DNA from: Alistipes sp.
GTDB taxonomy: Bacteria; Bacteroidota; Bacteroidia; Bacteroidales; Rikenellaceae
Assembly: GCA_017416915.1 (NCBI GenBank)
Contig: JAFQAN010000027.1
Span: 114,485-178,484 of the forward strand
DNA: 64,000 bases
Reading direction: 5' to 3'
The stretch's first letter is position 1; each line of letters opens with the position of its first letter. This document shows, piece by piece, positions 1 to 7,513 of the stretch. Below the pieces are notes generated by a model, which worked only from the letters and a program-made list of their open reading frames with translations, made no database searches and was not told the DNA's origin. The translations under genes were made by a program, and so were the position numbers.

Positions 1-275
1 ACACGGCTGGTACTATCTGTATGGCAGCCAATATGCTTATGGAGCGTGGCGCTAAGAGCGTCCGCGCCGCCGTAACACACCCCGTGCTTTCGGGTAAGGC
101 TTACGACCGCATCAATGAGAGTGCTATTCAGGAGGTTATCACCACCGATACCATTCCTTTGAAGCAGACCGAGGACCTGTCGAAGTTCACGGTGCTGAGT
201 GTTGCTCCTATCTTCGCAGAGGTTATCGAGCGAGTACATAACTACAAGTCGATTTCGTCGATATTCTATCGTTAA
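1..275 (+). CDS. prs: Ribose-phosphate pyrophosphokinase, C-terminal part (5' end outside window)
   Basis: The reading frame is open from base 3 and the first residues are TAGTICMAAN, so the gene begins before the window. The visible 90 or so residues match the C-terminal half of PRPP synthetase: the end of the ribose-5-phosphate/PRPP loop (DDxxDTAGT-type, only its tail visible), the HPVLSGKAYDRI segment, TTDTIPL, and the family ending with SISSIFYR. The enzyme makes PRPP from ribose 5-phosphate and ATP for nucleotide, histidine and tryptophan synthesis in the cytoplasm. The stop TAA at 273-275 is followed within six bases by the hairpin end of a composite repeat, which probably forms its 3' UTR. 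Identification rests on family recognition of the C-terminus only. Confidence 0.85.
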   Translation, partial: TAGTICMAANMLMERGAKSVRAAVTHPVLSGKAYDRINESAIQEVITTDTIPLKQTEDLSKFTVLSVAPIFAEVIERVHNYKSISSIFYR

Positions 276-279
276 AAGC

Positions 280-611
280 TGACTTGATGTGATAAGCCGC
301 AATCTGCGGCACATCCCTAAAAGTAACACCCCTCGGGCTGTACGTTTTAGTACTATCCCGAGGGGTACTCTTTTGCGATGTACCACATCTTGCGCCAAGA
401 TGTCTCGCACGGCTGAGAACGCCTGAGAATGCCTGGGAATGCCTGAGAACGCCTGAGAACGCCTGTGTTTTTTCGTCGTCTCGTCGTCTCGTCGTCCCGT
501 GGTCTCGTGGTCCCGTAGTCTCGTAGTCTCGTAGTCTCGTAGTCCCGTAGTCCCGTTGTCTCGTCGTCTCGTGGTCCCATCATCCCATCGTCTCGCAGTT
601 CTGTCGTTCCG
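280..611 (-). repeat. Composite repeat, locus 1 (hairpin module plus 10-bp and 8-bp arrays)
   Basis: Read on the minus strand this has the module order of the other four loci. On plus coordinates: hairpin module about 280-408, with the inner stem ACCCCTCGGG (328-337) pairing with CCCGAGGGGT (357-366) around a loop holding GTAC..GTAC; five exact-length 10-bp units CTGAGAACGC at 413-462; a T-rich block CTGTGTTTTTT at 463-473; then seventeen 8-bp units of form NNGTCYCG at 476-611, the last five degenerate. The outer inverted repeat is decayed here (CTTGATGTGATA at 283 against CTTGGCGC-like sequence near 391). There is no left 10-bp array. The hairpin end lies next to the prs stop codon. Confidence 0.85.
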
Positions 612-732
612 CAACGCACCCTGCCATTATTAATCGTTCGCACCACCCCTTGCGCCACCCCGCTCCTACTATCTGCCAACTACTATCCGCAAAAAAATAT
701 GTCTCGACGATACAACTTTCAAAAAATTTGCA

Positions 733-769
733 TACCTTTGTCTTAACAATTTTGTTAAACAATCTTGTT
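733..769 (+). promoter_or_regulatory. Promoter and tandem palindromic operator of the TetR efflux operon
   Basis: TACCTTTG at 733-740 fits the Bacteroidota -7 element TAnnTTTG. Immediately downstream, over the expected transcription start, lie two palindromes: TTAACAA-TT-TTGTTAA (743-758) and AACAA-TC-TTGTT (758-769), with centres 13 bp apart. Two adjacent palindromes in front of a tetR gene are a likely autoregulatory operator; binding is inferred. Confidence 0.7.
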
Positions 770-782
770 ATATCGCAAAATT

Positions 783-1409
783 ATGGACAAACAAGAACGC
801 CAAAACAAAGAGAGTGAGATACTTGCAGCAGCCGAGCAAGAGTTTATCGCAAAGGGTTACGACGGCGCCCGCACCACATCCATCGCACAAGCAGCGGGCG
901 TAACACACGCTATGCTCCACTACTACTTCCGTACCAAAGAGCAGCTTTTCGAGCGCATCGTGGATGAGAAATTCCGCGTTATGTCGCAATCTATGTTGGC
1001 AGTATTTGGCGACCCTAACCTACCGATTTTGGAGCGCATAAAGGGCGGCATCGAGGCACACTTCGACTACATCGCTGCAAACCCAGAGCTGCCGCGATTT
1101 GTAATCAACGAGATTATCACACGCCCCGAGCGTTACGAGTTGCTACATCGCCACGCCGGCGTCATCGTGAGCAACATCTACGACAACCTTCAACGCGAGA
1201 TTGATGCCGCCGCCGAGCGAAAGGAGATTGAGAGGCTCGATATACGTATGCTCTTTATAAGTATTATGTCGCTCAACATCTTCACATTTGTTGCCTACCC
1301 GTTTATGCAACCGATAATGGGCGCTCTTATGGCAGACCGCAACAAATTCTTAGAAGAGCGCAAGCGAGAAAACATTGAGACAATAATGCGAAGAATAAAA
1401 CGACAATAG
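783..1409 (+). CDS. TetR family transcriptional regulator
   Basis: A 208-residue TetR-type repressor. The N-terminal helix-turn-helix spans roughly residues 10-55 (ILAAAEQEFIAKGYDG, then TTSIAQAAGVTHAMLHYYF), and the rest is the helical ligand and dimerisation domain. An upstream in-frame TTG at 765 would place the start inside the operator palindrome, so the ATG at 783 is preferred. It is the first gene of an efflux operon (three bases before the tolC-like gene) and presumably represses it until a ligand binds. The ligand cannot be told from sequence. Confidence 0.88.
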   Translation: MDKQERQNKESEILAAAEQEFIAKGYDGARTTSIAQAAGVTHAMLHYYFRTKEQLFERIVDEKFRVMSQSMLAVFGDPNLPILERIKGGIEAHFDYIAANPELPRFVINEIITRPERYELLHRHAGVIVSNIYDNLQREIDAAAERKEIERLDIRMLFISIMSLNIFTFVAYPFMQPIMGALMADRNKFLEERKRENIETIMRRIKRQ

Positions 1410-1412
1410 AGA

Positions 1413-2690
1413 ATGAAACGACTACTATTAGTAATCACATCGTTGCTCGGCGTGGCAACGCTCAGCGCACAAACGCTCGACCAATGTCGGCAGATGGCAC
1501 GCGAGAACTACCCCGAGATAGCACAATACGACCTTATTGCGCGCACCGAGCAGTACAACCTATCGAACGCCGCGCGAGCGTGGATACCGCAGCTTTCGCT
1601 CTCGGCGCAGGCTACCTATCAGTCGGCAACGCCCACCTACCCCGAGGCATTTGACGCCATCCTTAGCGCCAACGGTATAGATATGGCGGGCATACGCCGC
1701 GACCAATACAAGGTGGCGTTGGACGTATCGCAGACAATATGGGATGGCGGCCAGTCGAAGGCAAATCGCACGTTGGCGGAGGCAGAGGCAGCCGAGCAGC
1801 GCAGCGCGGTGGATGTATCGCTCTACGACCTAATGCAGAGGGTCGATAATCTCTACTTCGGCATACTGCTACTCGACGAGCGCGTTGCGATGACCGAGGC
1901 GTTGATAGGCGTCTTGGAGAGCAATCTTCGCCGTATGCAGAGCTACTTAGACAACGGCGTAGCGATGCAGTCCGACGTCGATAACATCGAGGCAGAGCTT
2001 CTATCGGCGAAGCAGACGCTTGGCGAGGTGGAGGCATCACGAGCGAGCTATCGTCGTATGTTAGAGATATTTATAGGCGAGCCGCTGAACGACACACAGC
2101 TGTCGCGTCCTGCAATGACAGAGGTTAAATCGCGCACATCGGCACGTCCCGAGCTCGACCTCTTCGAGGCACGCGAGGGTCGTATCGCCGCACAGCGTCG
2201 CGCCATAAACAACTCAGTTATGCCACGCTTTGCCGCCTTTGCACAGGGCTACTACGGCTACCCGGGGATGGATATGTTCAAGAGTATGGTATCGCCCGAG
2301 TGGTCGCTCAACGCGATGGTGGGCATACGTATGTCGTGGAACATCGGGGCGTTCTACACCAAGCGCAACAACCTCGAAAAGCTCAACGCTCAGGAGGCAC
2401 AGATTGCCATTCAGCGCGATGTTTTCCTCTTTAACAGCCGTATGCAGACCGCCGAGGAGGATGGCGAGATAGCTCGTCTGAAAGAGGCTTTGGAGGAGGA
2501 TGACCGCATCGTCGAGCTACGCCGAAACGTGCGTATGGCGGCAGAGTCGAAGCTCGAAAATGGCGTAATCGACGCCACCGACCTACTGCAAAAAATCAGC
2601 GACGAGACACGTGCAACAATAAACCGAAGCACACATCAAATCGAGTTACTAAGAGCTGTATATCAACTTAAACACACACTCAACCAATAG
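1413..2690 (+). CDS. TolC family outer-membrane efflux protein
   Basis: 425 residues with a signal peptide ending TLSA before Gln20 and the two internally similar helical halves of the OEP/TolC fold (DQCRQMARENYPEI at the start of half one; the second half begins near ARPELDLFEAREG). The length is in the normal range for the family. TolC proteins form trimeric channels through the outer membrane joined to a periplasmic adaptor. It sits between the TetR gene and the HlyD adaptor with 3-bp gaps, so this is the outer-membrane part of the same pump. Confidence 0.88.
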   Translation: MKRLLLVITSLLGVATLSAQTLDQCRQMARENYPEIAQYDLIARTEQYNLSNAARAWIPQLSLSAQATYQSATPTYPEAFDAILSANGIDMAGIRRDQYKVALDVSQTIWDGGQSKANRTLAEAEAAEQRSAVDVSLYDLMQRVDNLYFGILLLDERVAMTEALIGVLESNLRRMQSYLDNGVAMQSDVDNIEAELLSAKQTLGEVEASRASYRRMLEIFIGEPLNDTQLSRPAMTEVKSRTSARPELDLFEAREGRIAAQRRAINNSVMPRFAAFAQGYYGYPGMDMFKSMVSPEWSLNAMVGIRMSWNIGAFYTKRNNLEKLNAQEAQIAIQRDVFLFNSRMQTAEEDGEIARLKEALEEDDRIVELRRNVRMAAESKLENGVIDATDLLQKISDETRATINRSTHQIELLRAVYQLKHTLNQ

Positions 2691-2693
2691 AGT

Positions 2694-3578
2694 ATGAAAA
2701 AGCTAATCTATATCTTCGCCATCGCGCTCCTTGCGGCGTGTGGCGACAGCGCAAAGTACGATGCGCAGGGAACATTCGAGGCCACCGAGGTAGTTATCTC
2801 GGCAGAGGCAACAGGCAGGATACTAAATTTCGACATCGAAGAGGGTATGACGCTCACGGCTGGCGACGTCGTGGGTGCTATCGACAGCATACAGCTACAC
2901 CTGCAACGCGAGCAGCTTGTGGCACAGCAGACAGCGCTTCTCGGCTCACGTCCCGACATTCAGAAGCAGGTAGCATCGCTGCGTGAGCAGATATCGAAGC
3001 AGCGCGACGAGCTCGAACGTACCGAGAATATGTTGCGTGATGGTGCCGCCACCACGAAGCAGCGCGACGACATCGAGGCGCACATCCGCCTATTGGAGAG
3101 CCAGCTCGACGCCACGCTATCGACCCTGAATAAGAATACGACGACCATAAACAACAACGTAGCGGCGTTGAAGGCACAAATTGCAGCCCTCGACGACCGC
3201 ATCGCCAAGTGCAGCATACTCTCGCCCGTAGGCGGCACTGTGTTGGTTAAGTATGCCGAGGCGGGCGAGTTCGCAACGGCAGGTAAGCCCCTGATGAAGG
3301 TTGCCGACCTTAACAACATCTTCCTGCGCGCCTACTTCACCTCGGAGCAACTCTCCTCAATCAAGCTCGGCGACAAGGTTACCGTGACAGCCGACTTTGG
3401 CGAGGACGAGCGTTACGACTACGAGGGCGAGATAACGTGGATAGCAACCGAGAGCGAGTTTACACCCAAGAATATACAGACTGCCGAGTCGCGTGCAAAT
3501 CTTGTCTATGCCGTGAAGATTGCCGTGAAGAACGACGGACGCCTTAAAATAGGTCTTGCGGGCGAGGTAACACTATAA
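2694..3578 (+). CDS. HlyD/RND-type periplasmic adaptor lipoprotein of an ABC efflux pump
   Basis: 294 residues. The N-terminus has a lipobox (ALLAAC, Cys16), so it is probably lipid-anchored. A biotinyl-lipoyl half domain follows (VVISAEATGRILNFDIEEG), then a long coiled-coil hairpin (about residues 65-165), the second lipoyl half (ILSPVGGTVLVKYAEAGEF) and a beta-barrel domain. This is the YbhG/HlyD adaptor layout. It should link the ABC permeases in the inner membrane to the TolC-like channel encoded just upstream. Confidence 0.88.
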   Translation: MKKLIYIFAIALLAACGDSAKYDAQGTFEATEVVISAEATGRILNFDIEEGMTLTAGDVVGAIDSIQLHLQREQLVAQQTALLGSRPDIQKQVASLREQISKQRDELERTENMLRDGAATTKQRDDIEAHIRLLESQLDATLSTLNKNTTTINNNVAALKAQIAALDDRIAKCSILSPVGGTVLVKYAEAGEFATAGKPLMKVADLNNIFLRAYFTSEQLSSIKLGDKVTVTADFGEDERYDYEGEITWIATESEFTPKNIQTAESRANLVYAVKIAVKNDGRLKIGLAGEVTL

Positions 3579-3580
3579 AG

Positions 3581-4480
3581 ATGAACGCAATAACGATAGA
3601 TAACCTGTCGAAGAGTTACGGCAAGGTAAAGGCACTCGACGGCATATCGTTCGAGGTGCATCGTGGCGAGCTGTTTGGACTTATCGGTCCCGACGGCGCA
3701 GGCAAAAGCACTCTGTTTCGTCTTCTTGCGACGTTACTCAACGCCGATTCGGGCAATGCCCTCATTGATGGTTACGACATCGTCAAACATTATCGCGAGA
3801 TACGCTCACGCATAGGCTATATGCCAGGGCGCTTCTCGCTCTACCACGACCTATCGGTCGAGGAGAACCTCAACTTCTTCGCCGCACTCTTTGGCGTGAA
3901 AGTCGAGGAGTCATACGACCTCATAGCACCCATATACAGCCAGATAGAGCCATTCCGCAAGCGTCGTGCAGGCAAACTATCGGGAGGTATGAAGCAGAAA
4001 CTCGCCCTGTCGTGTGCGCTGATACACCGCCCGAGCGTGTTACTCTTGGACGAGCCTACGACGGGCGTTGATGCCGTATCGCGCAGCGAGTTTTGGGATA
4101 TGCTCCGAGGACTTAAAGAGCGCGGCATAACCATCCTTGTATCGACACCATATATGGACGAGGCGTCGCGCTGCGACCGCATAGCCCTCTGCAACGAAGG
4201 GCGCATACTCGGCATCGACACCCCCGAGGGTATCGTTCGAGGCTTCGACGCGCCACTATACGGCATTCGCGCAAAGAGGATGTTTAAGCTATTGGAGGCG
4301 GCACGTAGCGCCGAGGGCGTCGTGGATTGCTACCCCTTTGGCGAGTATCACCACCTCGTTACGGACAACAGCTTCTCAGAGGAGCGCTTCGCCGAGCAGA
4401 TGCACACGTTCGAGGGGCTATGTATCGAACGCTTAGAGCCAACAATCGAGGATATGTTTATTAAACTGATGAAACGATGA
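3581..4480 (+). CDS. ABC transporter ATPase, first of a heteromeric pair (YbhF N-half type)
   Basis: 299 residues. Walker A is GPDGAGKS at residues 36-43, the signature is LSGGM, and Walker B is LLLDEP followed by TTGVDAVSR. The H-loop histidine is missing: the usual TTHYMDEA reads STPYMDEA. About 60 extra C-terminal residues follow the nucleotide-binding domain. The stop overlaps the start of the next ATPase by 4 bp (ATGA), implying coupled translation and a 1:1 pair. In E. coli YbhF the two domains are fused; here they are separate genes. Confidence 0.88.
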   Translation: MNAITIDNLSKSYGKVKALDGISFEVHRGELFGLIGPDGAGKSTLFRLLATLLNADSGNALIDGYDIVKHYREIRSRIGYMPGRFSLYHDLSVEENLNFFAALFGVKVEESYDLIAPIYSQIEPFRKRRAGKLSGGMKQKLALSCALIHRPSVLLLDEPTTGVDAVSRSEFWDMLRGLKERGITILVSTPYMDEASRCDRIALCNEGRILGIDTPEGIVRGFDAPLYGIRAKRMFKLLEAARSAEGVVDCYPFGEYHHLVTDNSFSEERFAEQMHTFEGLCIERLEPTIEDMFIKLMKR

Positions 4481-5226
4481 GCGACACTCAACAAATAGTC
4501 ATATCGGTACGCGACCTAACCAAGCGCTTTGGAGAGTTTACCGCCGTGGATAGAATATCTTTCGACGTCGCACGAGGCGAGATTTTCGGCTTCTTGGGTG
4601 CAAACGGCGCGGGCAAAACAACGGCGATGCGTATGTTGTGCGGTCTTAGCTACCCCACCGACGGCAGTGGTACAGTGGCAGGCTTCGACGTTAGGCGCGA
4701 GGGCGAGAAGATAAAGCGACATATCGGCTATATGAGTCAGCGCTTCTCGTTATACAACGACCTCACCGTATGGGAGAATATGCGCCTCTTTGGCGGCATC
4801 TACCGCCTCACAGACAGCCAGATAAAGAGCCGTTCGGAAGAGTTGCTCTCACGCCTCAACTTCCTCGACGAGCGCAACACGTTGGTAGGCGCTCTGCCGT
4901 TGGGCTGGAAGCAGAAGTTGGCATTTGCCATCGCCACGATACATCGCCCCGAGGTAGTATTTTTGGATGAGCCCACGGGTGGCGTCGATCCCGTTACGCG
5001 CCGCCAATTTTGGGAGCTTATATACGAGGCTGCCGAGGCGGGAACGACAATTTTCGTCACCACACACTATATGGACGAGGCGGAGTACTGCTCGCGTGTG
5101 TCGATAATGGTTGATGGCGAGATTCGCGCTCTGGACACCCCTGCGCGTCTCAAAGAGCAGTTCCACGCCGAGAGTATGGACGAGGTATTTCGCACCTTAG
5201 CGCGTGGCGCACAAAGAGCAGAGTAA
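4477..5226 (+). CDS. ABC transporter ATPase, second of the pair
   Basis: 249 residues. Walker A is GANGAGKTT (41-49), Walker B is VFLDEP, and the H-loop is intact (TTHYMDEA). The signature is not LSGGQ but LPLGW (LVGALPLGWKQKLAFA). Its defects are complementary to those of the preceding ATPase, so a heterodimer would have one normal site (Walker motifs and His from this protein, LSGGM from its partner) and one degenerate site. Operon position and overlap support pairing. It drives export through the two following permeases. Confidence 0.88.
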   Translation: MSDTQQIVISVRDLTKRFGEFTAVDRISFDVARGEIFGFLGANGAGKTTAMRMLCGLSYPTDGSGTVAGFDVRREGEKIKRHIGYMSQRFSLYNDLTVWENMRLFGGIYRLTDSQIKSRSEELLSRLNFLDERNTLVGALPLGWKQKLAFAIATIHRPEVVFLDEPTGGVDPVTRRQFWELIYEAAEAGTTIFVTTHYMDEAEYCSRVSIMVDGEIRALDTPARLKEQFHAESMDEVFRTLARGAQRAE

Positions 5227-5229
5227 CGT

Positions 5230-6324
5230 ATGAGACACAACTTTATATCATTCGTAAAGAAGGAGTCGCTGCACATCCTGCGCGACAAGCGCACGATGCT
5301 TATCGTGATGCTTATCCCCGTCGTGCTGATGATACTCTTCGGCTTCGCTATATCTACCGAGGTGAACAACGTAAATGTCGCCGTGGTAGCACCGAACCGC
5401 ACCGATAGCGTAAGCGACGCTGTGGATAGACTTGCGCACAACGACTACTTCACCTTCAAGGGCTACATCGCAGCCGACGACATAGACACCCTTCTGCGTC
5501 GTGGCGACGTGGGCGCCGTGGTACTCTTCGACAGCGACTACGACCGCCTCGCTGCGGACCTTGCGGCGGGCATAGAGTCCCGCCCCGCGATACAGCTTAT
5601 CGTCGATGCCTCGAACGTGAACACCGCAAGCTCGGCAACCGCCTACTTGCAGAGCATACTGCTCGGCACCGCCACAGCGCAGTCTATGTTCGAGACACGT
5701 ATGCTCTTCAACCCGCAGATGAAGTCGGCATACAACTTCGTACCGGGCATTATGGGTCTTATATTTATATTGGTGTGCGCAATGATGACCTCCGTATCTA
5801 TCGTCCGCGAGAAGGAGATGGGAAGTATGGAGGTGCTGTTAGTGTCGCCCGTGCGCCCCGTGAAGATTATCCTTGCCAAGATGATACCCTACTTCGCAAT
5901 ATCGTGCATCGTACTGATAATGATACTGCTCTTGGCGCGCTACCTGCTCGACGTACCTATGTCGGGCGGTGTATGGGGCATATTCTCGCTGTCGCTGCTC
6001 TACCTGCTTCTGTCGCTGTCGCTCGGACTGCTCGTCTCGACCATAGCACGTACGCAGATGGCGGCACTGCTGGTGTCGGCGATGGTGATGATGATGCCTA
6101 TATTGATGCTCTCGGGTATGCTCTTTCCTATCGAAAACCTGCCCAAGTTCTTCCAAGTGGTGTCGAACATAGTGCCGGCGCGCTGGTATATAGATGCGGT
6201 GCGCAAGATGATGATTCAGGGTATGCCCATCGTGGCGGTATGGAAAAACTGCGTGATACTGCTCTCTATGACCGTGGTGCTGCTCGGCGTATCGCTCAAA
6301 AAGTTTAACGACAAATTAGAATAG
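5230..6324 (+). CDS. ABC-2 type permease subunit (YbhS/YbhR family), first
   Basis: 364 residues with one N-terminal membrane helix (TMLIVMLIPVVLMILFGFAI), a long extracytoplasmic region (about residues 40-170) and five C-terminal helices, the ABC2_membrane_3 layout. IVREKEMGSMEVLLVSPV is the conserved cytoplasmic segment after the second helix. It starts 3 bp after the second ATPase and is followed 3 bp later by a paralogue. The two permeases probably form a heterodimer. The substrate is unknown; family members export drugs, cations or lipids. Confidence 0.87.
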   Translation: MRHNFISFVKKESLHILRDKRTMLIVMLIPVVLMILFGFAISTEVNNVNVAVVAPNRTDSVSDAVDRLAHNDYFTFKGYIAADDIDTLLRRGDVGAVVLFDSDYDRLAADLAAGIESRPAIQLIVDASNVNTASSATAYLQSILLGTATAQSMFETRMLFNPQMKSAYNFVPGIMGLIFILVCAMMTSVSIVREKEMGSMEVLLVSPVRPVKIILAKMIPYFAISCIVLIMILLLARYLLDVPMSGGVWGIFSLSLLYLLLSLSLGLLVSTIARTQMAALLVSAMVMMMPILMLSGMLFPIENLPKFFQVVSNIVPARWYIDAVRKMMIQGMPIVAVWKNCVILLSMTVVLLGVSLKKFNDKLE

Positions 6325-6327
6325 GCT

Positions 6328-7431
6328 ATGCGCACATTCCGTTTTCTACTGCAAAAAGAGTTCTTGCAGATACGTCGCAACTCGTTTCTTCCGAAGCTCA
6401 TCATCGCCTTTCCTCTGATGGTGATGCTACTGATGCCGCTGATTATGACTATGGACGTGCGCAACGTGAATGTCGCCGTGGTGGATAGAGACCGTAGCAC
6501 CACCTCCTCACGCATAATATCGCACTTTGGCGCCTCGGAATACCTTACGCCCGTGCTTACCACCTCGCTCTACGAAGAGGCTCTTGCAGCGTTGGAGCGC
6601 GGCGATGTGGATGTCATCGTGCAGATTCCCGACAACTTCGAGCGTGAGTTGTCGAGCACCACCCCCGAGCGCATAAGCCTCGCCGCCAACGCCGTGAATG
6701 CCACAAAAGGTGGTCTCGGTATGCAGTACGTGGTGCAGACCATCGCACATACACTCACCGAGCTACGTGGCGAGAGCCTTCCCGTCGTTAGGTCGGAGCT
6801 CGTCACCGTCGAAAACCGCTACAACCCCACGCTCAACTACCGCCACTATATGATTCCCGCGCTGATGATTATCCTCTTCATCCTTGTCTGCGGTTTTCTG
6901 CCCGCGCTGAGTATCGTCGGCGAGAAGGAGAGCGGCACTATCGAGCAGATAAACGTAACACCCATATCGCGCTTGCAGTTTACCTTGGCGAAGCTCGTAC
7001 CGTACTGGATAATAGGTCTGTTTGTGGTATCACTCGCAATGGTCGTGGCTCGCCTCGTCTATGGCTTGGCACCCGTAGGGTCAGTAGGTACGATATACTT
7101 AGGTGCGCTGCTCTTTATTCTCACAATTTCGGGTTTCAGCCTCACGATAGCCAACTTTTCGGAGACGATGCAGCAGACGATGTTTGTGATGTTCTTCTTT
7201 ATAATGATTTTTATGCTGATGAGCGGTCTGCTGACACCCATCGACTCTATGCCCGTGTGGGCGCAGCGCTTCACACTGATACTGCCACCCCGCTACTTTA
7301 TAGAGGTGCTGCGCTCGGTATATCTCAAAGGTGCGACGATTGTGGACCTATGGTCAAATTTCGCAGCCCTCGGCGGCTTTGCCATGGTATTTAACACCCT
7401 TGCCGCCCTGACCTATAAGAAACAGGCGTAG
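6328..7431 (+). CDS. ABC-2 type permease subunit, second
   Basis: 367 residues, same topology as the preceding gene: N-terminal helix (IIAFPLMVMLLMPLIM), an extracytoplasmic domain, then five helices starting at MIPALMIILFILVCGFLPAL and the segment VGEKESGTIEQINVTPI. It is the last gene of the efflux operon, and a strong bidirectional terminator follows at 7474-7510. The two permeases share DVRNVNVAVVDRD/EVNNVNVAVVAPN near the same position, showing they arose by duplication. Confidence 0.87.
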   Translation: MRTFRFLLQKEFLQIRRNSFLPKLIIAFPLMVMLLMPLIMTMDVRNVNVAVVDRDRSTTSSRIISHFGASEYLTPVLTTSLYEEALAALERGDVDVIVQIPDNFERELSSTTPERISLAANAVNATKGGLGMQYVVQTIAHTLTELRGESLPVVRSELVTVENRYNPTLNYRHYMIPALMIILFILVCGFLPALSIVGEKESGTIEQINVTPISRLQFTLAKLVPYWIIGLFVVSLAMVVARLVYGLAPVGSVGTIYLGALLFILTISGFSLTIANFSETMQQTMFVMFFFIMIFMLMSGLLTPIDSMPVWAQRFTLILPPRYFIEVLRSVYLKGATIVDLWSNFAALGGFAMVFNTLAALTYKKQA

Positions 7432-7473
7432 CGTAACGAACTTTTTGACTGCTGGACAACGGGACAACTATCT

Positions 7474-7510
7474 AAAAAAAGGAGTAACACCCTGCGGTAT
7501 TACTCCTTTC
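7474..7510. terminator. Bidirectional terminator between the efflux operon and yidC
   Basis: A run of seven A (7474-7480), GGAGTAACACC (7481-7491), loop CTGC, GGTATTACTCC (7496-7506), then TTTC. There is one mismatch in an 11-bp stem. A-run before and T-run after fit termination of both convergent transcripts. Confidence 0.8.
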
Positions 7511-7513
7511 TTA

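Noticed and set aside
353-679. Minus-strand ORF through the octamer array of locus 1 (and similar ones at 45401-45689, 48600-48959, 48699-49175)
   Set aside because: The 8-bp units lack stops in several frames, so long ORFs arise automatically; the peptides are 8-residue periodic with no start context or conserved composition.
7451-7470. CTGGACAACGGGACAAC near the efflux operon end resembles two octamer units
   Set aside because: Only about two units with no other modules; too short to call a repeat copy.
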